Assembly (NCBI GenBank): GCA_019423725.1
Contig: JAHZAW010000038.1
Location: 22,146-52,639, forward strand
Reading direction: 5' to 3'
Source of the DNA: Clostridiales bacterium
Lineage (GTDB): Bacteria; Bacillota; Clostridia; Lachnospirales; Anaerotignaceae
Length of the DNA: 30,494 nt
The position numbers and the translations under genes were made by a program. The notes under the pieces were generated by a model. The model searched no databases, was not told where the DNA came from, and saw nothing but the letters and a program-made list of their open reading frames with translations. Shown here piece by piece: positions 7,949 through 15,504 of the stretch. Every line of letters starts with the position of its first letter. Position 1 is the first letter of the stretch.

Positions 7949-8365
7949 ATGGAAGAAAATAAAAACAATACGGAAAATACCGCTTTACAGACCACGGAAC
8001 AAAACACAGAGCAGAAAAAAGAACAGAAAAAAGACTCTTATTATGAGAAAAAATATGATTATTACGAAAATAGGGCCTATGATACATACGATTATATGAA
8101 AGAGGCAGAGAGGATAAACACAAAGGATGAGCCTTCCACGGCAGCTAAGGTGGCTCTCATACTCATTGCTGTATACTTCAATGTCATAGGAGCCATAATA
8201 GGCATAATCGCCGGAGGCATATATTTAAACAAAAACGGCGAGGGCTATAAAAGCTATGGAAAAATGCTCCTTATAGTGAGCATAGTATTCCTTGTCATAG
8301 ATGTAGTTATATTCATAATGCTTTTTGCGGCCATAGGAAATTATGTAGCCATGTTCTATATGTGA
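7949..8365 (+). CDS. hypothetical small membrane protein in the proline cluster
   Basis: A 138-aa protein of unknown function. The N-terminal half (residues 1-65) is very hydrophilic and low in complexity, rich in Glu, Lys, Gln, Asn and then Tyr (for example YYEKKYDYYENRAYDTYDY). Two hydrophobic segments follow at about 68-90 and 104-130, separated by a short NKNGEGYKSYGK loop. This suggests a two-pass membrane protein with a disordered charged tail. The ATG follows AAAGGAGG, 12 bp after proB, and the next gene starts 24 bp downstream, so it is in the same operon. I recognise no named domain. Confidence 0.8.
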   Translation: MEENKNNTENTALQTTEQNTEQKKEQKKDSYYEKKYDYYENRAYDTYDYMKEAERINTKDEPSTAAKVALILIAVYFNVIGAIIGIIAGGIYLNKNGEGYKSYGKMLLIVSIVFLVIDVVIFIMLFAAIGNYVAMFYM

Positions 8366-8389
8366 TGACTTATGAGGGGAGGAAAGCCC

Positions 8390-8950
8390 TTGAAAAAGGA
8401 TATGCGCAGACAGTGGATAGAGGAAAGAAAGAATATACCGCCGGAGGAAAAGGAAAAAGCCGGGGAAATAATAGGCCAAATGTTCCTGTCCCAGGAGGAG
8501 TATAAAAATTCCGATGCCATATTTATTTATGTGAGCATGAAAAATGAAGTGCCCACAGCTGATATAATAAACAGGGCCTTAAAGGATGGAAAGACCGTTG
8601 CTGTACCAGTATCCCTTAAGGACAGGAAGATGTACTTTGTAAAAATAGACAGCCTGGACGATATGGTGAAAAACAGCCTTGGCGTATATGAACCGCAGAA
8701 AGGCATAGAAGACGAGATAATACCGTCGGGAAATACCCTGCTCGTTGTTCCTGGAACAGCCTTTGACATCCAGGGAGGAAGGATGGGCTACGGCGGCGGC
8801 TACTATGACACATACATAGAAAAATACGGGATAGAAAATACCCTTGCCCTTGCCTTTGACATTCAGATAAAGGAGAGGGTGCCAAGGGAGCCCCACGATA
8901 AACTCATGAAAAAGATAATAACTGAAAAAAGAACGATCACGGTGCTGTGA
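8390..8950 (+). CDS. 5-formyltetrahydrofolate cyclo-ligase
   Basis: Converts 5-formyl-THF to 5,10-methenyl-THF with ATP. The family signature is near the C-terminus: VPGTAFDIQGGRMGYGGGYY, ending in the GYGGGYYD loop, followed by LALAFDIQ. The basic N-terminal KKDMRRQWIEERKN segment is typical. The frame opens at 8372, but the only good ribosome binding site (GGGGAGG, 8377-8383) is six bases before a TTG at 8390, giving 186 aa, close to the usual 180-200. The stop lies 17 bp before proA. Its placement between the two proline genes looks like operon convenience with no pathway link. Confidence 0.92.
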   Translation: MKKDMRRQWIEERKNIPPEEKEKAGEIIGQMFLSQEEYKNSDAIFIYVSMKNEVPTADIINRALKDGKTVAVPVSLKDRKMYFVKIDSLDDMVKNSLGVYEPQKGIEDEIIPSGNTLLVVPGTAFDIQGGRMGYGGGYYDTYIEKYGIENTLALAFDIQIKERVPREPHDKLMKKIITEKRTITVL

Positions 8951-8967
8951 AACAGGAGGGGAAATGT

Positions 8968-10212
8968 ATGAGCAGACTCATTGAAATGGGACAGGCGGCA
9001 AAGGATGCTTCAGTTGTGCTGGCCACCCTTAAGACAACGGAAAAGAACAGAGCATTGAACGCTTCAGCCGATGCCCTTGAAAAAAACATGGACAGGGTGC
9101 TCGAAGCCAATAAAAAAGATGTTGAACAGGCTGTGGCTGACGGCATCAAAGGTGCATTCATCGACAGGCTCACCCTTACGGAAGCCAGGGTCAGGGAAAT
9201 GGCCAAGGGCTTAAGGGACGTGGCAAAACTGGACGACCCCATAGGCGAGGTGCTTTATATGAGGACCCTGGACAACGGTCTTATCATAGGACAAAAGAGG
9301 GTGCCCATGGGTGTAATTGGCATAATTTTTGAGGCCAGGCCCAATGTAACGGCGGACGCCTTTGGTCTCTGTCTTAAGGCAGGAAGCGCCACGATCCTCA
9401 GGGGAGGAAAGGAAGCCTTTAACTCAAATACGACCATCGTAAACATATTCAGGGAAGCCCTTCAGGAAATAGGACTGCCTAAGGACTGTGTGCAGATGGT
9501 AGAGGACACCAGCAGGGAAACAGCCACGGAAATGATGAGATTAAACGGCTATATAGACGTGCTCATACCCAGGGGCGGAGCTGGACTTATACAGTCTGTT
9601 GTGATGAACAGTACAGTGCCCGTAATAGAGACAGGAACAGGAAACTGCCATACCTATGTGGATGAAAGCGCTGATTTGGATATGGCCGTAAGGATAGTTA
9701 TAAACGCTAAGACACAGAGGCCTGGAGTATGCAACGCTTGTGAGAGCCTTCTTGTGCATGAGGCCATAGCCGATAAATTTATACCCATGGTATCCAAGGC
9801 CCTTAAGGAGAAAAATGTCGAAATTAGGGGAGATAAGGAATTCATCGATGAGGGCGGAGCGGTGCCTGCAAATGACGATGACTGGGGGACAGAATATAAT
9901 GACCTTATAATATCAGCCAAAGTTGTAAAGAATATAGATGAAGCCATCGAGCATATAAGAAAATACGGAACGAACCACTCTGAGTGTATAGTTACTGAAA
10001 ACTATACCAATGCCCAGAGATTCTTAAATGAAGTGGACGCTGCGGCTGTATATGTAAACGCATCCACCAGGTTCACCGATGGCGGACAGTTCGGATTTGG
10101 AGCTGAAATAGGCATCAGCACCCAGAAACTCCACGCCAGAGGACCCATGGGACTTAAGGAGATAACTACCACCAAGTATATTATTTACGGAAATGGACAG
10201 ATCAGACAATGA
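8968..10212 (+). CDS. proA: glutamate-5-semialdehyde dehydrogenase (gamma-glutamyl phosphate reductase)
   Basis: Reduces gamma-glutamyl phosphate to glutamate-5-semialdehyde with NADPH, the second step of proline synthesis. It has the aldehyde dehydrogenase fold; the catalytic cysteine lies in QRPGVCNACESLLVHE, preceded by ETGTGNCHTYVD. The N-terminal block KRVPMGVIGIIFEARPNVT is characteristic of ProA. At 414 aa it is the usual length. A GTG at 8947 extends the frame, but AACAGGAGGGG lies just before the ATG at 8968, which I chose. The last four bases overlap the start of queH (ATGA). Confidence 0.97.
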   Translation: MSRLIEMGQAAKDASVVLATLKTTEKNRALNASADALEKNMDRVLEANKKDVEQAVADGIKGAFIDRLTLTEARVREMAKGLRDVAKLDDPIGEVLYMRTLDNGLIIGQKRVPMGVIGIIFEARPNVTADAFGLCLKAGSATILRGGKEAFNSNTTIVNIFREALQEIGLPKDCVQMVEDTSRETATEMMRLNGYIDVLIPRGGAGLIQSVVMNSTVPVIETGTGNCHTYVDESADLDMAVRIVINAKTQRPGVCNACESLLVHEAIADKFIPMVSKALKEKNVEIRGDKEFIDEGGAVPANDDDWGTEYNDLIISAKVVKNIDEAIEHIRKYGTNHSECIVTENYTNAQRFLNEVDAAAVYVNASTRFTDGGQFGFGAEIGISTQKLHARGPMGLKEITTTKYIIYGNGQIRQ

Positions 10213-10823
10213 ACAAGATCAATTATCAAAGGGAGCTTGAAAAGATAATAGAAAATAATGGCGATAAAAAGCCAAAGCTCCTGCTTCACAGCTGCTGCGC
10301 TCCCTGCAGCAGCTATGTGCTGGAATATCTCAGCCAGTATTTTGACATAACGGTATTTTACTTCAATCCAAATATATCCCCTGCGGAAGAGTACGAAAAA
10401 AGGGTAAATGAGGTAAAGAGGCTCATCAGTGAGATGCCTGCCTGTGCCGGAGTCAAATTCATAGAGGGAAGATATGAACCCTCGGAATTTTTTGAGGCCG
10501 CAAAGGGGCTTGAAAATGCTCCCGAAGGCGGAGAGAGATGCCTTAAATGCTTTAAGCTGAGGCTCAGTGAGGCTGCCAGATGTGCTGCTGAAAATGGAGC
10601 GGATTATGTCTGCACCACCCTTACCATAAGCCCCCTTAAAAATGCCGAAAACCTGAACAGGATAGGTGAGAAAGAGGCCCAAAAGTATGGTGTCAAATGG
10701 CTGCCCTCGGATTTTAAAAAGAAAAATGGTTATAAGCGGTCCATAGAACTGTCAAATGAGTATGATCTATTCAGACAGAACTACTGCGGATGTGTATTTT
10801 CAAAAAGAGATTCTGCCGTCTGA
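10209..10823 (+). CDS. queH: epoxyqueuosine reductase QueH
   Basis: A 204-aa protein of the DUF208/QueH family, which reduces epoxyqueuosine to queuosine in tRNA anticodons; it is the non-cobalamin alternative to QueG. The cysteine pattern is intact: HSCCAPC (Cys29, Cys30, Cys33), RCLKC (Cys111, Cys114) and YCGC near the C-terminus (Cys193, Cys195). These are expected to hold an iron-sulfur cluster and a redox or metal site. The block YFNPNISPAEEYEKR and the TLTISPLKNAENLN segment also fit the family. Its ATG overlaps the proA stop by four bases, so it is the last gene of the cluster, and its stop codon lies inside the terminator hairpin. Confidence 0.93.
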   Translation: MNKINYQRELEKIIENNGDKKPKLLLHSCCAPCSSYVLEYLSQYFDITVFYFNPNISPAEEYEKRVNEVKRLISEMPACAGVKFIEGRYEPSEFFEAAKGLENAPEGGERCLKCFKLRLSEAARCAAENGADYVCTTLTISPLKNAENLNRIGEKEAQKYGVKWLPSDFKKKNGYKRSIELSNEYDLFRQNYCGCVFSKRDSAV

Positions 10824-10848
10824 ACATTTTGTTCAGGCGGTTTTTTAG
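10816..10848 (+). terminator. rho-independent terminator of the proline cluster
   Basis: Ten-base arms CCGTCTGAAC (10816-10825) and GTTCAGGCGG (10831-10840) with one G-T pair and a 5-nt loop, followed by six T. The queH stop codon is part of the left arm. Confidence 0.9.
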
Positions 10849-10850
10849 TT

Positions 10851-10878
10851 TGAAACCTTTTTAGGATTTTCTGTGTAT
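10851..10878 (+). promoter_or_regulatory. possible autoregulated ECF-type promoter
   Basis: TGAAAC (10851-10856) followed by a T-run, a 16-bp spacer and GTGTAT (10873-10878). TGAAAC with a CGT-like -10 is typical of promoters read by Firmicutes ECF sigma factors, and such genes often control themselves. The -10 reads GTG, not CGT, and a sigma-A reading (TTGAAA with TGTATA, 18 bp apart) is also possible. Confidence 0.45.
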
Positions 10879-10883
10879 ATATA

Positions 10884-10928
10884 TTTGAATTCAAATAAAC
10901 GGAATGATTTGAGTTTAAAATTCCGTTT
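10884..10928 (+). promoter_or_regulatory. inverted repeats in the ECF sigma factor leader
   Basis: A perfect 12-bp palindrome TTTGAATTCAAA (10884-10895) is followed by a 9-bp inverted repeat AAACGGAAT (10897-10905) / ATTCCGTTT (10920-10928). The second repeat ends two bases before the GGAGGT ribosome binding site, so it could be an mRNA hairpin controlling translation or a protein-binding site. Confidence 0.4.
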
Positions 10929-10941
10929 CGGAGGTATACCG

Positions 10942-11484
10942 ATGAAAGATAAAGACCTGATAAAAGGACTTAAGAATAAAAGAAGAAGCGCTCTTGAAAA
11001 GGTTATAGAAACATATTCCGCCTATGTCAGCGTTGTGGTCTATAACGTTATGGGAAATCTGATGTCCAGGGAAGATATGGAGGAAGTCATAGCGGACGTA
11101 TTCATATCCATGTGGAACAACAGTGAATATATACGGGAAGACGGTGAACTAAGGCCCTATATTGGAGCCGTTGCAAGGAACAAGGCAAAAAATAAGCTCA
11201 GAGAAATGGAAAACACCGTGGAGCTGAATGAAAGAACGGTCTCTGACAGGGGTGACCCGGAGAAGGAGACATTGAAAGCCGATGAAAGCAGAAGGCTTTA
11301 TGAAGCGGTAATGAGTTTAGGTGAGCCGGACAGTGAAATAATGCTCAGATTCTACTATAACGGAGAAAAAATAAGGGAGATATCCAAGGCCATGGATATG
11401 AATGCCTCGACCATCAAAACAAAGCTGAAACGCGGAAGGGAAAAACTAAAGGATCATCTCAGCGGAAGGGAGGAACAGTTATGA
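10942..11484 (+). CDS. ECF-type RNA polymerase sigma factor
   Basis: A 180-aa sigma-70 family protein with only regions 2 and 4, as in ECF factors. Region 2 covers about residues 25-90 and includes REDMEEVIADVFISMWNN and RPYIGAVARNKAKNKLRE. Region 4 covers about 125-175 and ends in the helix-turn-helix segment IREISKAMDMNASTIKTKLK, RGREKLK. The longer frame from 10873 has no ribosome binding site; GGAGGT lies six bases before the ATG at 10942. The next gene overlaps by four bases (ATGA) and encodes a membrane-anchored protein, the usual arrangement for a sigma factor and its anti-sigma partner. The activating signal is unknown. Confidence 0.92.
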   Translation: MKDKDLIKGLKNKRRSALEKVIETYSAYVSVVVYNVMGNLMSREDMEEVIADVFISMWNNSEYIREDGELRPYIGAVARNKAKNKLREMENTVELNERTVSDRGDPEKETLKADESRRLYEAVMSLGEPDSEIMLRFYYNGEKIREISKAMDMNASTIKTKLKRGREKLKDHLSGREEQL

Positions 11485-12785
11485 AAAGCAGACTTGAAAA
11501 ATTAAGAGACGAAGTAATGCCGGACTGCAGGGAAGATGTTTCATATATCAGTTCAAAGGATATACTTGATAAAGTCGATGCAAAACTCAACGCTGTTCCT
11601 TCGGAAAGGAGGATATATATGAAGCAGAAAGTTTTGAAGGGATTTGCCATAGCCTGTATAGTGACGGCGGCCATGGCCTCATCGGTATTTGCCATGACTA
11701 ATATCGATTTGTTAAAGCAGTTTTTTTCGGGAGACACAACAAGTATGGAAAAATACGTCCAGACCCTTGGAAAATCCGTTTCCGACGGCGATATCATGAT
11801 AACAGTGGATAAGGTGATAACGACCAAATACAATATCAAGGCTATAGTTTCAGCCCAGGCTCTTACCCCAGAAGGCAGAAAAACACTGTTTAACGAAGAT
11901 TTTGAAGTTTTGAGGGATACCTATATAAACTATGTAAATGACTATGATGACCACTATATAAAAGGCTGGGGAGGCCAGGAGCTTTTTGAGTATGATACCG
12001 ATGAAATGAGAGTATGGGAAATTTCCATAGATGCATTAGGAACGGAAGAAGACGGCGAAGAAGTATCTTTAAGATTTGATTCCATAGATACTGATGACAA
12101 TGAGATCATCATAGAGCTGAATACGGCTGTTGAAACGGTAGAATATACCCTTCCGGGACAGCCCTATGGAAATGCTGTATTAAAGCTCAATCCCATGGGA
12201 GTAATAATAGAAAAGGAAGTTCCGGTTGATGAAGAGCTTGAAATCTATGATATGAATACATTCTTTATAATGGATGACGGAAGCGTTAAAACCTATAATC
12301 AGCTCTTTGACGTGGATATGATGAGCCTCATAAGTGAAGGAAAAGAATATGACAGGTGGGAATGTACAGCTGATGCCAGAGAGATACTTGATATATCCAA
12401 GTTCAAAAAAGTAATACTTGACGGTATAGAGTATGACCTTGACAATGTCAACAACTATAAAAAGGCCGATGAAAGCAGTCTTTTGAAGCCATTTGAGACT
12501 GAGACCAAGGATTTTTATGTTCCCTTTGACGAATTTTTGAAGGGCATAAAAGCTGAAATGACCGAAGACGGCTTCAAATATGATGGAAACACCTATGAGA
12601 TAACACCAGGTGGAGGCATAATAAAAAATGGTGACAAGGAAAACGGCTTTGAAAACAGGATAAAGCTGATCGATGGAAAAGAATATATAGCTACGGCAGG
12701 GATGAACAGTCTTTTTGGAGTGCAGAATTATGTTAAAAACAGTGACGCACCCATGGACGAGAGGATAATGGTATTAGTTCCTTAA
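11481..12785 (+). CDS. membrane-anchored DUF4179-type protein, probable anti-sigma factor
   Basis: A 434-aa protein with a cytoplasmic N-terminus (residues 1-50), one membrane span (about 52-71, GFAIACIVTAAMASSVFA) and a large acidic extracytoplasmic domain. The architecture matches DUF4179 proteins encoded beside clostridial ECF sigma factors and thought to hold them at the membrane. No zinc-binding anti-sigma HxxxCxxC motif is seen in the N-terminus, so inhibition would differ from the ZAS class. The C-terminal part has repeated aromatic and acidic stretches and no enzyme motif. Translation is coupled to the sigma gene by an ATGA overlap. A terminator follows directly, so the two genes form a complete unit. 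Confidence 0.78.
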   Translation: MKSRLEKLRDEVMPDCREDVSYISSKDILDKVDAKLNAVPSERRIYMKQKVLKGFAIACIVTAAMASSVFAMTNIDLLKQFFSGDTTSMEKYVQTLGKSVSDGDIMITVDKVITTKYNIKAIVSAQALTPEGRKTLFNEDFEVLRDTYINYVNDYDDHYIKGWGGQELFEYDTDEMRVWEISIDALGTEEDGEEVSLRFDSIDTDDNEIIIELNTAVETVEYTLPGQPYGNAVLKLNPMGVIIEKEVPVDEELEIYDMNTFFIMDDGSVKTYNQLFDVDMMSLISEGKEYDRWECTADAREILDISKFKKVILDGIEYDLDNVNNYKKADESSLLKPFETETKDFYVPFDEFLKGIKAEMTEDGFKYDGNTYEITPGGGIIKNGDKENGFENRIKLIDGKEYIATAGMNSLFGVQNYVKNSDAPMDERIMVLVP

Positions 12786-12805
12786 ACAGCTGGAAAGAAT
12801 TACGG

Positions 12806-12837
12806 GGAGCCCCCTTTTAAGGAGGCTCCTTATTTTA
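12806..12837 (+). terminator. rho-independent terminator of the sigma factor operon
   Basis: GGAGCC (12806-12811) pairs with GGCTCC (12824-12829), with CCTT/AAGG inside and a 2-nt loop, followed by TTATTTTATT. It starts 21 bp after the stop. Confidence 0.85.
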
Positions 12838-12916
12838 TTAAAAAAGTTAGTGCAATAGTTAGGAATATGGGTTATTATATATAGTGATATAGTATGCGGA
12901 TAGGTTCGCAGATTAA

Positions 12917-12939
12917 ATGCCCCAAAAGGGCATAGGAGG
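12917..12939 (+). promoter_or_regulatory. hairpin abutting the ribosome binding site of the TIGR03960 gene
   Basis: ATGCCC (12917-12922) and GGGCAT (12928-12933) form a 6-bp hairpin with a CAAAA loop. The AGGAGG site begins at the next base (12934). Such placement could modulate initiation or protect the 5' end. Confidence 0.4.
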
Positions 12940-12944
12940 ATAAT

Positions 12945-14810
12945 ATGAGTAAAATTACAGTTCCCGATGAGATACTGCTCCAGGTCGAAAAGCCTGCCAG
13001 ATACACAGGAAACGAGCTTAATATGGTAAAGAAAGATCCGGAAAAGGTGGATATAAGGTTTGCTTTCTGCTTCCCGGACGTTTATGAGGTCGGAATGTCC
13101 TGCCTTGGACTTCAGATACTCTATTTTTTTCTGAACAGAAGAGATGATACCTACTGTGAGAGGGCATTTGCTCCCTGGCCTGATATGGAAAAGGCCATGA
13201 GAGAAAATAATATCCCCGTCTATTCCCTTGAAACGTTCACTCCCCTTAATGAGTTTGATTTTGTGGGATTTACCCTCCAGTATGAGATGTGCTATACAAA
13301 TATTTTGAATATGCTGGATATGTCAGGCATACCCATATATTCAAAGGACAGGGGGGAGGACGACCCCATAATAGTATGCGGAGGCTCCTGCGCCTATAAT
13401 CCCGAACCTCTGGCGGATTTTGTGGACTTTTTCTACCTTGGCGAGGGCGAGGTGGAGTATGACCACATAATGGAGATGTATAAGGAACATAAGAAAAACG
13501 GCGGAACAAGGGAAGAGTTTTTGAAAAAGCTCCTTTCCGTAGAAGGCATGTATGTACCCAGATTTTATGATGTGGCCTACAAGGAAAACGGTGAGATAGC
13601 CTCATTTACACCCAATGACCCCGAGGCTCCAAAGACCGTCAAAAAGGTCATAGTCACTGATATGGACAGCGTATACTATCCACCTAAAATGATCGTTCCC
13701 CTCATAGAGACGGTCCATGACAGGGTGACTTTGGAGCTGTTCAGAGGATGTATAAGGGGATGCAGGTTCTGCCAGGCGGGATTCGTATACAGGCCAGTAA
13801 GGGAGAAAAATTACCAGACCCTTATAAAACAGGCCCACTCCCTCATTGACGCATCTGGAGATGATGAGATATCCCTTGTATCCTTAAGTACCAGTGATTA
13901 CACATGTTTCCATGACCTGGCCAATGGCCTTCTGGATGATTTTTCAAAGGACCAGGTGAATCTTTCTCTGCCGTCATTGAGGATAGACTCCTTCTCCCTG
14001 GATCTTATGCAGAAGATACAGGAAGTAAGAAAGAGCAGTCTTACCTTTGCTGCAGAGGCAGGCACCCAGAGGCTCAGGAACGTAATAAATAAAAATCTTA
14101 CTGAAGAAGATATACTTAAGGGCTGTGCCCTGGCTTTTTCCGGATCATGGGAGAGGGTAAAGCTTTACTTTATGATAGGACTTCCCACGGAGACTGAAGA
14201 GGACCTTATCGGCATAGCTGACCTGAGCGCAAAAATAGTGGACAAGTACTATGAGATACCCAGGGAAAAGAAACCCAGACCGGTCACTGTCATAGCCAGC
14301 AGCTCATGTTTTGTGCCAAAACCCTTCACACCATTCCAGTGGGACCCCCAGGATACCTATAAGGAGTTTGAGGAAAAGGCTAAAATAGTAAAATCCCATA
14401 TAGCTAGAAAACAGATTAAATATAATTACCATGACGCAAGGCTCAGCTCCCTTGAGGGAGTTATGGCCAGAGGAGACAGGAAGGTTTCCGCTGCCATATA
14501 CAGGGCATGGGAAAAGGGCTGCCGTTTTGATTCATGGTCGGAGATATTCGACTTTGATAAATGGATGGAAGCCTTTGAGGAAACGGGCGTTGACCCAGCT
14601 TTCTATGCCAATAGGAAAAGAAGCTTCGATGAGATACTCCCCTGGGATCATATTTCCATAGGAGTGTCCAAGCAGTTTATGATAAATGAGAGAAAGAAGG
14701 CTGAAATGGCCATAACCACACCTAACTGCCGTGAGGAATGTTCTCACTGCGGAGCGGCATGTTTCGGAGGGGGTGTATGCTTTGAATCAAGAAAAGAAAA
14801 TAAGATTTAA
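12945..14810 (+). CDS. TIGR03960 family B12-binding-domain/radical SAM protein
   Basis: A 621-aa radical SAM protein. The cluster-binding motif is RGCIRGCRFCQAG with Cys269, Cys273 and Cys276 (CxxxCxxC spacing). The N-terminal third (about 50-170) resembles a cobalamin-binding-like fold: FCFPDVYEVGMSCLGLQILY and the GGSCAYNPEPLADFVDFF block, which reads GEGE afterwards. A cysteine-rich tail HCGAACFGGGVC closes the protein. Family knowledge: in Clostridia it is nearly always followed by a DUF2344 (TIGR03936) gene and RNase G, as here, but the substrate is not established. The ATG at 12945 has AGGAGG five bases upstream, next to a small hairpin. The next gene starts inside its 3' end. Confidence 0.9.
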   Translation: MSKITVPDEILLQVEKPARYTGNELNMVKKDPEKVDIRFAFCFPDVYEVGMSCLGLQILYFFLNRRDDTYCERAFAPWPDMEKAMRENNIPVYSLETFTPLNEFDFVGFTLQYEMCYTNILNMLDMSGIPIYSKDRGEDDPIIVCGGSCAYNPEPLADFVDFFYLGEGEVEYDHIMEMYKEHKKNGGTREEFLKKLLSVEGMYVPRFYDVAYKENGEIASFTPNDPEAPKTVKKVIVTDMDSVYYPPKMIVPLIETVHDRVTLELFRGCIRGCRFCQAGFVYRPVREKNYQTLIKQAHSLIDASGDDEISLVSLSTSDYTCFHDLANGLLDDFSKDQVNLSLPSLRIDSFSLDLMQKIQEVRKSSLTFAAEAGTQRLRNVINKNLTEEDILKGCALAFSGSWERVKLYFMIGLPTETEEDLIGIADLSAKIVDKYYEIPREKKPRPVTVIASSSCFVPKPFTPFQWDPQDTYKEFEEKAKIVKSHIARKQIKYNYHDARLSSLEGVMARGDRKVSAAIYRAWEKGCRFDSWSEIFDFDKWMEAFEETGVDPAFYANRKRSFDEILPWDHISIGVSKQFMINERKKAEMAITTPNCREECSHCGAACFGGGVCFESRKENKI

Positions 14811-15504
14811 GTACAGGATAAAGTATACAAAGGGCCCCGAACTCAGATTTGTCAGCCATCTGGATCTTATGAGGCTTTTTCAGAGGGCAGTGAGAAGGGC
14901 CGGCCTTCCCATAGGATATTCCCATGGATTCAACCCCCATCAGCTCATGTCATTCGGAAATCCCCTTTCGATGGGTATGACCAGTACGGGAGAATACTGT
15001 GATTTTGAGTTTGAAAGGGCCATGGACCCGGAAGAAATAGTGGAAAGGCTCAACTCAGTGATGAATGAGGGCGTAACGGTCTATAGGGCATCAAGACTTT
15101 CCCAGGGGGCAAAGTCAGCCATGGCGGAGCTGTGCGCCTGTGAGTATGAGGCATATCTGGATGAGATAATGCCATCTGACGGCCTGGCTGAAAAACTGGA
15201 GAAGTTTTTGAGCCAGAAGGAAATAATGGTCATGAAAAAGACCAAAAATCATTTTGATGAAACGGATATACGCCCAGACATATATTCAATGGAGGATATA
15301 TCCAGAGACGGAAAGGCGGCCATAAAGCTGGTGCTTGCGGCTGGAAGCATACGCAGCCTCAGGGCTGACCTTACGACCCAGACTTTCTGTGAATATGCCG
15401 GAGCTGAATTTGATAAATACAAAGTTCGATATAAAAGGACCGAAATGTACCGTATGCTTGACGGGGAGTTTGCTCCCCTGGATAAGGAAGTGGCGGAAAA
15501 ATGA
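14782..15504 (+). CDS. TIGR03936 / DUF2344 radical SAM-associated protein
   Basis: A 240-aa protein without a radical SAM cysteine motif of its own. It carries the typical opening IRFKYRIKYTKGPELRFVSH followed by LDLMRLFQRAVRRAGLP and YSHGFNPHQLMSFGNPL. In related organisms this module is either a separate gene or fused to the TIGR03960 protein, so a partnership is likely. The frame opens at a GTG at 14731 without a ribosome binding site. The site GGAGGGGG (14767-14773) points to the TTG at 14782, which gives a 29-bp overlap with the preceding gene. The final four bases overlap the RNase G start. The role is unknown; a link to tRNA or ribosome biology is only suggested by the neighbours. Confidence 0.88.
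   Translation: MNQEKKIRFKYRIKYTKGPELRFVSHLDLMRLFQRAVRRAGLPIGYSHGFNPHQLMSFGNPLSMGMTSTGEYCDFEFERAMDPEEIVERLNSVMNEGVTVYRASRLSQGAKSAMAELCACEYEAYLDEIMPSDGLAEKLEKFLSQKEIMVMKKTKNHFDETDIRPDIYSMEDISRDGKAAIKLVLAAGSIRSLRADLTTQTFCEYAGAEFDKYKVRYKRTEMYRMLDGEFAPLDKEVAEK

Noticed and set aside
10185..10682. 165-aa minus-strand frame
   Set aside because: Antisense to queH, whose cysteine motifs are intact. No start signal supports it.
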